Below, piece by piece: positions 39,750 through 48,445 of a DNA stretch of 64,000 nt. The position numbers and the translations under genes were made by a program. Origin of the DNA: Aeromonas lusitana (lineage in GTDB: Bacteria; Pseudomonadota; Gammaproteobacteria; Enterobacterales; Aeromonadaceae); contig NZ_PGCP01000031.1 of the NCBI RefSeq assembly GCF_002812985.1, positions 31,912 to 95,911 of the forward strand, read 5' to 3'. Under the pieces are notes generated by a model. It searched no databases and was not told the origin of the DNA. It worked only from the letters and a program-made list of their open reading frames with translations. Numbering within the stretch: the stretch's first letter is position 1; each line of letters begins with the position of its first letter.

Positions 39750-41530
39750 GCAGTTGCCTCCTCTGTAGCCGTGCTGAAGATGGGGTTGAGCCGTACCTTG
39801 ACGTAGTCGCCGGGAGCTGCCGCGAGCCCCTCAGTGGGTACGCGGGCGGGCACGGGTTCCAGCTCCTCATCCCGGCTGCCGATAAAGCCCATCATCTGGG
39901 GCCACCAGGAGCCGGCCTGATGGGTCGCCCCCTCGAGCCAGGCCTCCGGAGTCTCGGCCTCGCCAGCGTTTTGCCAGAAGCCGTACTTGTTGGCCGCCGG
40001 TGGATTGATGATGCCGGCGATGTGACCGGATTCGGCCAGAATGAAGTTCTGTTCGCCGCCAAACAGCTTCATGCCCTGCCAGGTCCCTTGCCAAAGTGCG
40101 ATGTGATCGTCAATGGCGGATACCAGCAGCACTGGGGTCTTCACCTTGGATAGATCGATGCGGGTCTGGCGGATCTTGAGCTCCCCCTTCACCAACTGAT
40201 TCTCCAGATAGAGGCGGCGCAACAGGCTGTTGTGGGTCTTGCCCGCCACGTTGGTACTGTCGCTGTTCCAGTGCAGCAGATCGAAGGCCACCGGGCTCTG
40301 GCCCTTGAGGTAGCTGTCGATGTAGTAGTTCCAGTAGAGGCTGTTTTCCCGCAGCAGGCTGAAGGATACCGCCAGCTGGCGCCCGTCCATGATGCCCTTG
40401 GCCTCATTTTGGGCCTCGAGCGCCGCTATGATGGGCTCGTGGATGAAGATGCCAAGCTCACCGGGTTGGGAGAAGTCCAGCAAGGTGGTGAACAGGGTGG
40501 CGGTGCGCACTCGCTGCTTCTGACGGCGCGCCGCCAGCCAACCCATGGCTAACGACAGGGCAGTGCCACCGATGCAATAGCCGATGCCGTGCACCTCCCG
40601 CTCGCCGGTGGCTGCCTCGACGGCGTCCAGGGCGGTGATGACGCCGTCCACCACATAGTCGTCGAGATCGATCTGGGCCTGGGCGGCCCCCGGGTTGCGC
40701 CAGGAGATCATGAACACCGTCTGGCCCTGGGCGACCAGCCAGGCCACCAGGGAGTTCTGGGGCCGCATGTCCATGATGTAGTACTTGTTGATGAAGGGGG
40801 GCACGATCAGCACAGGCGTCTTGCCCACCGTCTCCGTGGTCGGGCTGTACTGGATCAGCTCATAGAGCTCGGTGCGATGCACCACCCGGCCAGGGGTGGT
40901 CGCCAGATCCCGGCCCAGCTCGAAGGCGGATTCGTCGGTCAGCCGGATGTTGAGCTGATCGGCGCTGCGCTCCAGATCTTCGGCAAGCAGCGCGAGGCCG
41001 CGTACCAGATTCTGGCCGTCGGATTCCAGGGTCAGCTTGAGCAGCTCGGGGTTGGTGGCCAGGAAGTTGCTGGGGGCCATGGCGTTGATGTATTGGCGAG
41101 TGAAGAACCGCAGCCGCTCCCGACTCTTCTGGGGCACGCCTTCCAGCGCATCCACCGAGGCCAGCAAGTGCTTGGCGGTGAGCAGGTAGGATTGCTTGAG
41201 GTAGTCGTAGATAGGCTGCTCGCTCCAGGCCTCGGCCTTGAAGCGGCGATCGCTGCGCTCCGGCGTGATCACAGGCTCGCTCGCCTGGCCCGCGCTTTTC
41301 AGCAGGGTGTGCTGCATCAGCTTGAGCTGATCCTGCCACCAGTTCATCTGGGCCTGGATCAGCTGCCAGGGCTGCTGGCTGCCTTGCTCCAGTACCTGGC
41401 CGAGATCGTCCAGGTTGGTCTGCAGCAGGGCCTGTGCGGTGCGCTCGGTCTGAGCCTTGGCCATGCCGAGCAGCTTCTCGTTATAGTGGGACAGGGCCTC
41501 GAACAGCGGGCCGTACGATGATTGGCTCAT
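39746..41530 (-). CDS. phaC: Class I polyhydroxyalkanoate synthase PhaC
   Basis: A 594-residue enzyme that polymerises (R)-3-hydroxyacyl-CoA on the granule surface, the same length as the A. caviae enzyme and nearly collinear with it. The lipase-like box GYCIGGTALS (about residue 317-326) carries the catalytic Cys; the catalytic Asp lies in VSAIDDHIALW and the His in ESGHIAGI. The PhaC N-terminal domain and the WSEQPIYDYLKQSYLL segment are conserved. The ATG at 41530 gives the start MSQSSYGPLFEAL, with a purine-rich site upstream. Second gene of phaP-phaC-phaJ. Confidence 0.98.
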   Translation of the reverse strand: MSQSSYGPLFEALSHYNEKLLGMAKAQTERTAQALLQTNLDDLGQVLEQGSQQPWQLIQAQMNWWQDQLKLMQHTLLKSAGQASEPVITPERSDRRFKAEAWSEQPIYDYLKQSYLLTAKHLLASVDALEGVPQKSRERLRFFTRQYINAMAPSNFLATNPELLKLTLESDGQNLVRGLALLAEDLERSADQLNIRLTDESAFELGRDLATTPGRVVHRTELYELIQYSPTTETVGKTPVLIVPPFINKYYIMDMRPQNSLVAWLVAQGQTVFMISWRNPGAAQAQIDLDDYVVDGVITALDAVEAATGEREVHGIGYCIGGTALSLAMGWLAARRQKQRVRTATLFTTLLDFSQPGELGIFIHEPIIAALEAQNEAKGIMDGRQLAVSFSLLRENSLYWNYYIDSYLKGQSPVAFDLLHWNSDSTNVAGKTHNSLLRRLYLENQLVKGELKIRQTRIDLSKVKTPVLLVSAIDDHIALWQGTWQGMKLFGGEQNFILAESGHIAGIINPPAANKYGFWQNAGEAETPEAWLEGATHQAGSWWPQMMGFIGSRDEELEPVPARVPTEGLAAAPGDYVKVRLNPIFSTATEEATA

Positions 41531-41622
41531 GTTCTCTCCTTCACCCACGCTCGTGGCGGGAACTAGCCCGTGGTCTCGAGTCGTGGGGAGATGTGGCTGC
41601 CCGAGCGGGCAGCCAGGGGTTA

Positions 41623-41976
41623 TCAGGCCTTGCCCGTGCTCTTTTTGATGCCATCCGCGGTCAGGACATCCAGCTCTTCCTTGAACTGCAGACCGAGGGC
41701 ATTGAGTTTTTGGATGTCATCCAGCATCTGGCGGGAGATCTGGCTGGCGGTTTCCAGCTGTACTGTGCCAAGGGCCGCCAGGCTCTGGGCATCCTGCACC
41801 TTGCCCACCGCCTGCAGCTGGTTCAGTCCCAGCTCGGCATAGGCGTTGGCAGAAGCCAGCTGCAACCGGGTCAGCTGTTCGATGTTGCTGGCCAGTAGTT
41901 GGTTGTAGCGGGTGAGGGGGGAGGCGAAGCCTTGCATCTGCTCAGTAAAGCTCTTGAGGATATCCATATTCATCAT
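41623..41976 (-). CDS. phaP: Phasin PhaP (PHA granule-associated protein)
   Basis: A 117-residue amphipathic, helix-rich protein coating PHA granules and controlling their size and surface. It closely follows A. caviae PhaP from the start MMNMDI to the end TADGIKKSTGKA. The ATG at 41976 is chosen from that match and from GGAG five bases upstream; another ATG follows immediately. It leads the operon, with phaC beginning 92 bases after its stop, so phasin may also be made from a shorter, more abundant transcript (inference). Confidence 0.95.
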   Translation of the reverse strand: MMNMDILKSFTEQMQGFASPLTRYNQLLASNIEQLTRLQLASANAYAELGLNQLQAVGKVQDAQSLAALGTVQLETASQISRQMLDDIQKLNALGLQFKEELDVLTADGIKKSTGKA

Positions 41977-42275
41977 GCGTCTCCATTTCGGCAGAACAAT
42001 GTTGTTATGAGCCAACAGGCCCTGTTGTTGGGTACAGCTTGTCATCCCTGTTACGTATCGTTTGCTCTGTTCAAACGCACGTTTAACCATTCTGCAACCA
42101 AAGGGGTTTGGTGTAAATGACATAAATGTTAATTTCTGTTTGGATTTTTATGATGGTGAAGAGGGCAGAGGGAGGGAGCCAGACGGGAGGTGACGCAGGG
42201 GGACCGGCCCGGCCTCGTGCTGCGGGATGGGCACTGGTACGCTGGTGGCCCGCTCAGATCCTGAAGGAACCCCCA

Positions 42276-42833
42276 ATGAAGTCTCTTGCCCTGCTGCTCG
42301 GTTGCAGCGCGCTGGCCGGCGCGGCCCACGCCAGCACCCCGGTCCAGGTTTCGCTACTCGGCGTCAATCTGCCGGCCTCTCACCAGGTCGAAGGGGCCCG
42401 CGCCTCCTTCCTGTATGGCCGCACCGGTCAGGTCAAGGGCATAGACTTGCCGGTGTTCGCCCTCTCCGACGTGGATCAGTTCACCGGCTTGCAGCTCGGC
42501 ATCTTCTTTGGCGCAGCCCGGGTGCGTCATCAGTTTGGCGGGGTCGCCATCAACGCCGTCAACTGGCACGAAGGGCAGGACACCGGGGTGAACCTCGGCT
42601 TCGTCAACCTGACCAACAACGTGAAGGGCCTCAACTGGGGGGCGGTCAACATCGCCAAGGGCAACGCCCTGGCCAACCTCGGCTTCGTCAACTATGCCGA
42701 GCGCACCACCTTCCAGCTCGGTTTCATCAATGCCACCAAGCACCTGGATGGCTTGCAGATCGGCCTTGCCAACTACGCCGAGAACGGCGTCTTCTCCATC
42801 TTGCCCCTCATCAACTTCAAGAAATCCTTCTAA
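42276..42833 (+). CDS. Exported repeat protein, VC2662 family
   Basis: A 185-residue secreted protein with a signal peptide (MKSLALLLGCSALAGAAHA). The mature half carries a run of short repeats with the pattern x-x-G-x-x-N: NLGFVN, NWGAVN, NLGFVN, QLGFIN and QIGLAN (about residues 105-175), spaced about 16-20 residues apart. It resembles the vibrio protein family known after VC2662 and the LA_2272-type surface repeats. Function is unknown; a beta-solenoid or beta-barrel on the cell surface is inference. The start is supported by AAGGAA and the signal peptide. Divergent from phaP. Confidence 0.8.
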   Translation: MKSLALLLGCSALAGAAHASTPVQVSLLGVNLPASHQVEGARASFLYGRTGQVKGIDLPVFALSDVDQFTGLQLGIFFGAARVRHQFGGVAINAVNWHEGQDTGVNLGFVNLTNNVKGLNWGAVNIAKGNALANLGFVNYAERTTFQLGFINATKHLDGLQIGLANYAENGVFSILPLINFKKSF

Positions 42834-42910
42834 GAGGGCGCTCCGGCCTTGCATTGACGAGGCCAGGCATTACCCTGTGCTGCATCCATGGTGCAGAGAA
42901 GTGATGTGAG

Positions 42911-43666
42911 ATGACGACGAGCCATATGGATGCCATTGGCATCGGTTGGGATGTGAGAGGCTGGCAGGGCAATGCCCAGGCGGTGGCCGTGGTGGGCTGG
43001 CAAGCCCGTGAGCAGCGGCTGCATTGGCTGGGGGTTTCCCCTCTGTTTCGGCTGAGCTCCCGGGTGGCTCCGGACTTGGACGCCTTGCTGCGCCCGGCTC
43101 TGCAAGACGAGATTAGCTTGATGCAGGTGCTGGCCTGCCCACAGTTGGCCCTTGGCATAGACGCGCCGCTCGCCTTTCCAAGGGCGCTGGCCGAGCTGCT
43201 AGGGGGGAGGGGAGCCGAGTGCGCCGTGCCCCAGCGGGAGATAGACAACCCGTACGCCTATCGGGACTGCGAGCGCTGGCTCTATCGCCAGTATGGCAAG
43301 AAGCCGCTGTCCGCTACCTTCGACAGGCTCGGCAACAACGCCACCCTGGCGCTCTCCATGCTGCCGCGGTTGGCGGATTTGCAACTGGTGCCGACGCGGG
43401 TGCCAGAGACCGATCGCGCCGTGCTGGAGGTCTATCCGGCTCTGGCCAAGGTGGCCGGCAAGGCCTCGGTGGCCAGAAGCGAGATAGCCGCCCATCTGCC
43501 GGCGGATCTCGTGGCGGGGACAGACCCTTACGATGCCGCCCTCTGCGCCCTGATGGCGCTGCAATATGCCGCCAAGGGGACAGTCTCCCTGTTGCCGCCT
43601 TTGGTGTCGGCCCCCGCCGATTTCCCCCTGGACGAAGGCTGGGTCTATCACTTTGCCCGGGACTGA
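42911..43666 (+). CDS. DUF429 family protein
   Basis: A 251-residue protein of the DUF429 type, an RNase H-like fold group of unknown role. The pattern is GIGWDVRGW near the start (the first metal-site Asp), IDAPLAF near residue 85 (second Asp), a RDCERWLYRQYGKKP segment, LEVYPA and TDPYDAALCALMA near the end (third acidic). These positions fit the RNase H-like core, but no nuclease activity is shown. It follows the VC2662-type gene by 77 bases and may share its transcript. Confidence 0.78.
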   Translation: MTTSHMDAIGIGWDVRGWQGNAQAVAVVGWQAREQRLHWLGVSPLFRLSSRVAPDLDALLRPALQDEISLMQVLACPQLALGIDAPLAFPRALAELLGGRGAECAVPQREIDNPYAYRDCERWLYRQYGKKPLSATFDRLGNNATLALSMLPRLADLQLVPTRVPETDRAVLEVYPALAKVAGKASVARSEIAAHLPADLVAGTDPYDAALCALMALQYAAKGTVSLLPPLVSAPADFPLDEGWVYHFARD

Positions 43667-44041
43667 CCCGGCTCTTGGCGGCGATGCTCTCTTTGACGGA
43701 CTCTCTCCTGACTGAGTCGCCGCCCTTGTTTCTCTTTCCCTTCCTCCAGGTTTCTCGCTGCTGTCTTGGCGTCGAGATGCACAAGCATTGCTTTAAAAAT
43801 GCCCACATATGCCATCAAACAAGAATATTTGACCCCTGTATCGAGCCGACGAAGCTGTCGCTGACAGTCACACGAGTCGCCAGGCAGAAGATGATCGGAC
43901 TCGGGTGTGTGCGAGTCACACCATCGCGGTATCCGGGTTTTTGGGCGTTAAATGCCGGTTTGTACCGGGAATCGCTGGAACCGCCGTCTCTTCATCCGAT
44001 ATATTGCCTGCTTTCCTCATGCTTCTTCTGCGGTGGTCTCC
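43667..44041. promoter_or_regulatory. Leader region of pdxY with a hairpin and repeated AGTCACAC
   Basis: 375 bases without a gene. CACACGAGTC (43869-43878) can pair with GACTCGGGTGTG (43898-43909). The octamer AGTCACAC occurs at 43866-43873 and again at 43914-43921, 48 bases apart. Such spacing fits a protein binding two DNA turns apart, or a leader structure. The pdxY promoter lies here. Confidence 0.4.
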
Positions 44042-44905
44042 ATGAAACGCATTCTCTCTATCCAGTCCCACGTGGTCTTTGGCTGTGCCGGCAACAGCGC
44101 CGCCGTGTTCCCCATGCGTCGTCTCGGCATGGAAGTCTGGCCCATCAACACGGTGCAGTTTTCCAACCACACCCAGTACGCGGCGGGCTGGCAGGGGATG
44201 GCGATGCCTGCCGGCCACATCAGCGCCCTGTGCAAAGGTCTGGGAGATATCGAGGTGCTGGGACAGTGCGACGCCGTGCTGAGCGGCTATCTCGGCTCGG
44301 CGGAGCAGGGGGACGAGATCCTGGCGGTGGTGGCCGCAGTCAAGGCGGCCAACCCGGCGGCCATCTATTTTTGTGACCCCGTCATGGGCCACCCGGAGAA
44401 GGGCTGCATAGTCGCCCCCGGGGTGACGCGTTTCCTGACCGAGCAGGCCTTGCCGGTGGCGGATATCATGGCGCCGAACCTGCTGGAGCTGGAAACCCTG
44501 TGTGACACTCATCTGGCGGATCTGGCCCAGACGCGTGCCGCGGCGCACCGGCTATTGGCCAAGGGCGTGCAGATGGTGCTGGTCAAGCACCTTGGCCGCG
44601 CCGCAAGCCAAACTGGTCGTTTCGAGATGCTGCTGGCCACCCAGGAGGGGGATTATCTGGTCTCCCGCCCGCTCTACGAGTTTGCCCGCCAGCCGGTGGG
44701 GGTGGGGGATCTCATCAGTGCCCTGATGCTGGCGAACCTGCAGGCGGGCTTCGAGGCGGTGGCCGCCTTCGAGCGCACCAATGCGGCGGTAGACGCCGTG
44801 CTGCTGCGCACCTGGCAGGCGGATGCCTACGAGCTGCAGCTCATCGATGCGCAATCGGCGTTCGCTGAGCCGATCGTCGAGCATAGGGCCGAGCGACTGG
44901 CCTGA
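44042..44905 (+). CDS. pdxY: Pyridoxal kinase PdxY
   Basis: A 287-residue ribokinase-superfamily enzyme phosphorylating pyridoxal in the PLP salvage pathway; length equals E. coli PdxY (287). Conserved elements include [25 protein letters not shown], the [11 protein letters not shown] turn, [21 protein letters not shown] and the active-site loop [16 protein letters not shown] with the catalytic Asp. The ATG at 44042 gives the conserved start. Single gene. Confidence 0.95.
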   Translation: MKRILSIQSHVVFGCAGNSAAVFPMRRLGMEVWPINTVQFSNHTQYAAGWQGMAMPAGHISALCKGLGDIEVLGQCDAVLSGYLGSAEQGDEILAVVAAVKAANPAAIYFCDPVMGHPEKGCIVAPGVTRFLTEQALPVADIMAPNLLELETLCDTHLADLAQTRAAAHRLLAKGVQMVLVKHLGRAASQTGRFEMLLATQEGDYLVSRPLYEFARQPVGVGDLISALMLANLQAGFEAVAAFERTNAAVDAVLLRTWQADAYELQLIDAQSAFAEPIVEHRAERLA

Positions 44906-44944
44906 GGAAGATGATCAGCCCGCGCTATGTTGGGCTGATCAGCG

Positions 44945-45259
44945 TTAGACTTTCTTGGCAGTCTCGCCCAGGGTCACGGCCTGGAAATGCTCGACCGTGG
45001 GGAAGGGGTCGTAGAAGTGGTGCAGCAGCGCCTTCCACTGCTGGTATTGGGGGGAGCCCCGAAAGCCCTGGGTGTGATCCTCGATCCGTTGCCAGTTGAC
45101 CAGCAGCAGATAGCGGTGAGGATCGATCAATGAGCGTTGCAACTGATGCCCTGCGTAGCCCGGCATGGCGCTGATGATGCGCTGGGCCTTGGCGAAGGCC
45201 TGCTCGAAGGCGGTGTTCTGGCCCGGGATGACCTGCAATGGGGCGACTTCCAATATCAT
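44945..45259 (-). CDS. Antibiotic biosynthesis monooxygenase (ABM) domain protein
   Basis: A 104-residue ferredoxin-like-fold protein of the ABM domain group. Visible are the first strand ILEVAPLQVIPGQNTAFEQAF, the MPGYAGHQLQRS turn, and LLLVNWQRIEDHTQGFRGSPQYQQW. Related proteins are small quinol or polyketide oxygenases or heme-degrading enzymes; which applies here cannot be told. The ATG at 45259 has AAGGAG upstream. It is downstream of an acetyltransferase gene but separated from it by a terminator. Confidence 0.82.
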   Translation of the reverse strand: MILEVAPLQVIPGQNTAFEQAFAKAQRIISAMPGYAGHQLQRSLIDPHRYLLLVNWQRIEDHTQGFRGSPQYQQWKALLHHFYDPFPTVEHFQAVTLGETAKKV

Positions 45260-45326
45260 ATGGACTCCTTGTCCGGTAGGGGTTTCGTTGCGAAGAAGTG
45301 TCATCTCAGCAACTTATGCCCCAATA

Positions 45327-45356
45327 AACAAGGCCAGCCTCGCGGCTGGCCTTGTT
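45327..45356. terminator. Terminator between an acetyltransferase and the ABM gene
   Basis: Twelve-base-pair stem AACAAGGCCAGC / GCTGGCCTTGTT with a moderate T tail on either side, serving mainly the minus-strand acetyltransferase gene. Confidence 0.7.
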
Positions 45357-45385
45357 GTTTTGACCGGACGGCAGGAGCGCCCGGC

Positions 45386-45892
45386 TCAGAGCTGCTTGTA
45401 GAAGAACTGGGTCGCCGCCAGGGTGCCGTCGGCGCTCTTGGCGAAAGCCGGGATCTGCCCCGCCTCCACATAGCCGAGCTGGCGGTAGAGGTTGGAGGCC
45501 ACATCCCCCACCCGGGAGTCCAGCACCAGCAGGGTGCGCTGGGCGTCGCGAGCCCCTTGCTCCATGGCGAGCATCAGGGCGCGGCCCACCCCCTTGCCAC
45601 GGGCCTCGCTGTGCACCATGAGTTTTTCCACCTCGGCCCGATGGCCGCCGTTGGCCTTGGTGCTGAGGGAGAGCTGCAGGGCGCCGACCAGATGGTGCTG
45701 ATCGAAGGCGACCCAGAGCTTGCGCACACCGTCCGCCAGATCGGCCTCGATGCCTTGCCAGTATTCCAGTCCCTGCTCTTCTTGCAGGGGAGGCAGGAAG
45801 CCCACCGAGGCGCCGCTGGCCACGCTGTCTTGCAGCAGGGTGATCAGCGCCGGTTTGATGCCTCTGGTGCTATCGACCTCAAGGATCTCCAT
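45386..45892 (-). CDS. GNAT family N-acetyltransferase
   Basis: A 168-residue GCN5-type acetyltransferase. The acetyl-CoA loop is seen as VHSEARGKGVGRALMLAMEQ (about residues 92-111), preceded by the strand VEKLMV and followed by VLDSRVGDVASNLYRQLGYVE. The substrate is unknown. It ends before a terminator and begins just beyond the NUDIX 3'-end repeats. Confidence 0.85.
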   Translation of the reverse strand: MEILEVDSTRGIKPALITLLQDSVASGASVGFLPPLQEEQGLEYWQGIEADLADGVRKLWVAFDQHHLVGALQLSLSTKANGGHRAEVEKLMVHSEARGKGVGRALMLAMEQGARDAQRTLLVLDSRVGDVASNLYRQLGYVEAGQIPAFAKSADGTLAATQFFYKQL

Positions 45893-45956
45893 TCAAACTC
45901 CTTATCGCTTCTTTATCATTACCAATAAAATCAATCGCTAAGAATTAAGTTCTCGC

Positions 45957-46148
45957 CTAGCGGATCAGACCTTGTTCGGCCAACCACTGAAACAGCAGGC
46001 GAGATCCCATCCCTGTCCTGCGCTTAGCGGATCAGGCCTCGTTCGACCAACCAGTGAAACAGCAGGCGGGAGGGACAGGCGAGATCTCATCCCAGTCCTG
46101 TGTTTAACGGATCAGACCTTGTTCGACCAACCACTGAAACAGCAGGCG
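45957..46148. repeat. Triplicated 3' end of the NUDIX gene
   Basis: Three 45-base copies (45957-46001, 46024-46068, 46104-46148), each encoding on the minus strand the ending RLLF-x-WL-x-E-x-GLIR and an in-frame-looking stop (TAG, TAA, TAA). Only the third is the true gene end. The intervening 22-35 bases are also related (GAGATC-Y-CATCCC...GTCCTG-Y-G-Y), so the copies are tandem duplications of about 67 and 80 bases, with several point differences. Confidence 0.9.
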
Positions 46149-46496
46149 CGAGACGGGGGAGATCTGATCCAGATGGCGGCTGTCCAGCCAGCGCAGCTCG
46201 GCGATCTCCGCCGAGGCGGTGGGGGGGCCGTCAGCCTCCCCTGTGTAGCAGCGCAGCCGCACATTTACACCTTCCGGCTTGCCGTCGGCCTGAGCGCTGA
46301 ACTCGCAGGCAAAGCGCAGGGTATCGGGAGTCAGGCTGACCGCGAGCTCCTCGTCGATTTCCCGGACAAGGGCCGCCTCGTCACTCTCACCCGGCTCCCG
46401 CTTGCCGCCCGGGATATAGTAGATATCCTTGCCGTGGGAGCGCGCACACAGCAGTTGTTTGTCCTGAAAAGTGAGCCATGCCAGCTTGTCTATCAT
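46104..46496 (-). CDS. NUDIX hydrolase
   Basis: A 130-residue NUDIX pyrophosphatase. The box is seen at GGKREPGES...REIDEEL (about residues 30-52; pattern G-x5-E-x7-R-E-x2-E-E). Substrate unknown; the small size fits MutT/ADP-ribose-type enzymes. Its ATG overlaps the cyaB stop (ATGA), so the two are translationally coupled. Two decayed copies of its C-terminus lie directly downstream. Confidence 0.87.
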   Translation of the reverse strand: MIDKLAWLTFQDKQLLCARSHGKDIYYIPGGKREPGESDEAALVREIDEELAVSLTPDTLRFACEFSAQADGKPEGVNVRLRCYTGEADGPPTASAEIAELRWLDSRHLDQISPVSRLLFQWLVEQGLIR

Positions 46497-47062
46497 GTTA
46501 AATCCTGCCTTTTAAGTGAGTCATGCTGCTCGCACAGGGTGCGATAGGAGCGGGTCTCCAATTGTCCATCCTGCAGACCGAGCCGGGCGGCCAGCGCCAG
46601 CAACTGCTGACGATAAGCGGGCAAGGCGGCTTCGTCGTCTGTCATGATGGCCAGCTCGGCGAAATCGCCTATGCCAGTCAGGTGATCCAGGGTGAGGTGG
46701 AAGGGGCCGACAAAATAGATGCTGCGGCGTTTTTCCAGATGCAGCACCTCTTCATAGCCAAGGGTGTGCAGCATGCTGATGGCCTTGTCCGCGTCGCTGA
46801 TATTGACCGCCTCGCAGCGATCCGGCTCGGGCCCCTTGAGGATCCAGAGGCGAATGCCGGAGGGCATCATGGTGCGGATCACCAGGCTCTTGCCTTCCCG
46901 CGCCAGGGTTCGCTCGGGCGTGTCGAAGTAGCAGTCCCGCTCCTGGTTATGCTCCAGCATCACCTCCGGGGTGAGGGCGGCGAGGGCGCGCTGGAAGGCG
47001 GCGCGATCGGTCAGGCGATACTTGAATTCCACCTCGAAGCGACCCTCAAAATGTGTGCTCAT
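46493..47062 (-). CDS. cyaB: Class IV adenylate cyclase (CYTH domain, CyaB)
   Basis: A 189-residue CYTH-superfamily protein close in length and sequence character to the second adenylate cyclase of Aeromonas hydrophila. The defining EVEFKYRL (ExExK) motif is at about residues 9-16, followed by CYFDTPERTL, LVIRTM, LWILKGPEPDRCEA and GDFAELAIM, the set of acidic and basic residues lining the CYTH tunnel. It makes cAMP from ATP independently of the main class I cyclase; the A. hydrophila enzyme is active at high temperature and alkaline pH. Thiamine-triphosphatase activity is the alternative in this fold. Coupled to the NUDIX gene. Confidence 0.9.
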   Translation of the reverse strand: MSTHFEGRFEVEFKYRLTDRAAFQRALAALTPEVMLEHNQERDCYFDTPERTLAREGKSLVIRTMMPSGIRLWILKGPEPDRCEAVNISDADKAISMLHTLGYEEVLHLEKRRSIYFVGPFHLTLDHLTGIGDFAELAIMTDDEAALPAYRQQLLALAARLGLQDGQLETRSYRTLCEQHDSLKRQDLT

Positions 47063-47325
47063 GGCAGTGCGCTCGTGCTCAATTCGGCAAATCAATAGCG
47101 CAGCCTAGCAAAAGTGCGGATCTTACCCAAGCACCTGGATCACAGCCTGGTGCTAATTGTCGCCTTTATGAGCGCCCGGCCCGGCAAAACTGGGGCTGGC
47201 GCACAGCTTGGCTGCCACCGACTGGGCGCCATGGCGGGGCTGTGCTCTAATAAGCTCCCTCTTTGGCGGTAGCACCGCTCATGAACAACGACAGCGGCCC
47301 GGGGCCGACGAGTGTGGAGTCACAG

Positions 47326-48171
47326 ATGCAGATCACGCAGTTGAGCAACTTTATCGGATTGGGGGTGGCGGGCAACTTCGCCGGTCATCTGGAGCAGGCG
47401 GGGGAGGCGGCGGACTTCGTGGCCGTGCAGGTCACCGACAATATAGCCCCCAAGGCGCTGTTCCCCTTCTATGTGCCCTCCCACCCGGGCCAGCTCGGGG
47501 TCTTCCCCTTGAGCGGCAACGCCATCTTCCTGCCAGAGGCGGCGGTGAGCGGCGATGAGAAGGTGCAGATAGAGCCGGAAGTGGCGCTCTGGTGCGAGCT
47601 CATCTACGCAGGAGATCAAGTGGTGGCCATCCACCCGCGCGCCTTTGGCGCCTATAACGACTGCTCCATCCGTCGCCCCAACGCCAAGAAGATCAGCGAG
47701 AAGAAAAACTGGGGCCCAGAGAGCAAGGGGCTGGCCGGGAACCTGTTGCCGCTCTCTCACTTTGCCAAGGGCTGCGAGCTCGACGATTACCGCATCGCCT
47801 GCTATCTGGAGCGCGGCGGCGAGCTGCACCCTTATGGCGTCGACAGCGCGGCGGTGGATTACAGCTACTTCCACGGCCAGCTGCTGGACTGGGCCATCGA
47901 CAAGTTCAACCATCAGCAGGACGAGGGTCCGGCCGAGCACATCCAGGGGCTGCTGGCCCAGGCGGGGCGCCCGAGCCATGCCCTCATCAGCATTGGTGCC
48001 ACCCGCTATACCCCGTTTGGCGAGACTCACTTCCTGCAACCGGGGGACACAGCCTGCGTGCTGGTCTACCCGGCCAGCCGCTACAGCGAGCAGGATATTC
48101 AGGAGGCCATCCGAGCCCGCAGCTTAGGTGCAGACGTCTCGGTGCTGCTGCAGGCGGTCAAGACCCGCTAA
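47326..48171 (+). CDS. DUF5718 family protein (possible FAH-like fold)
   Basis: A 281-residue soluble protein. It matches the uncharacterised DUF5718 group, with the start MQITQLSNFIGLGVAGNFAGH. The middle segment (EPEVALWCELIY ... AYNDCSIRR ... KNWGPESKG) resembles the metal site of fumarylacetoacetate hydrolase-like enzymes, which have paired acidic residues, an N-D-x-S turn and a K-G; a hydrolase or isomerase role is therefore possible, but by inference only. The ATG at 47326 has GGAG six bases upstream; ATGs at 47281 and earlier are possible. Single gene. Confidence 0.78.
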   Translation: MQITQLSNFIGLGVAGNFAGHLEQAGEAADFVAVQVTDNIAPKALFPFYVPSHPGQLGVFPLSGNAIFLPEAAVSGDEKVQIEPEVALWCELIYAGDQVVAIHPRAFGAYNDCSIRRPNAKKISEKKNWGPESKGLAGNLLPLSHFAKGCELDDYRIACYLERGGELHPYGVDSAAVDYSYFHGQLLDWAIDKFNHQQDEGPAEHIQGLLAQAGRPSHALISIGATRYTPFGETHFLQPGDTACVLVYPASRYSEQDIQEAIRARSLGADVSVLLQAVKTR

Positions 48172-48178
48172 GCCTGTC

Positions 48179-48210
48179 ATCAGGCCCGCTTCGGCGGGTC
48201 TGATTGTTCT
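48179..48210 (+). terminator. Probable terminator of the DUF5718 gene
   Basis: Stem ATCAGGCCCGC / GCGGGTCTGAT with loop TTCG, then TGTTCTT, a moderate tail. Confidence 0.7.
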
Positions 48211-48445
48211 TAAGCACAACGCGGCCCGTGCCCTGTCTGTTCTCCACCCTATATCTGCCGTGCCTTGCACATCCGTTGCCCATCGCACGCAGTGCCAAGC
48301 GGATGATCCCCCCGATCCTGTTCGCGCTCCGCCATCAGCCTCCCGCGCCCTGAACGTGCACCTCGAAAGCCGATTGCAGTGGCCGGATATAACAGTATGA
48401 TTTGCCGAAAGAAGTCCATTCTGCCTGCAAGGATCCCGAGTAATC

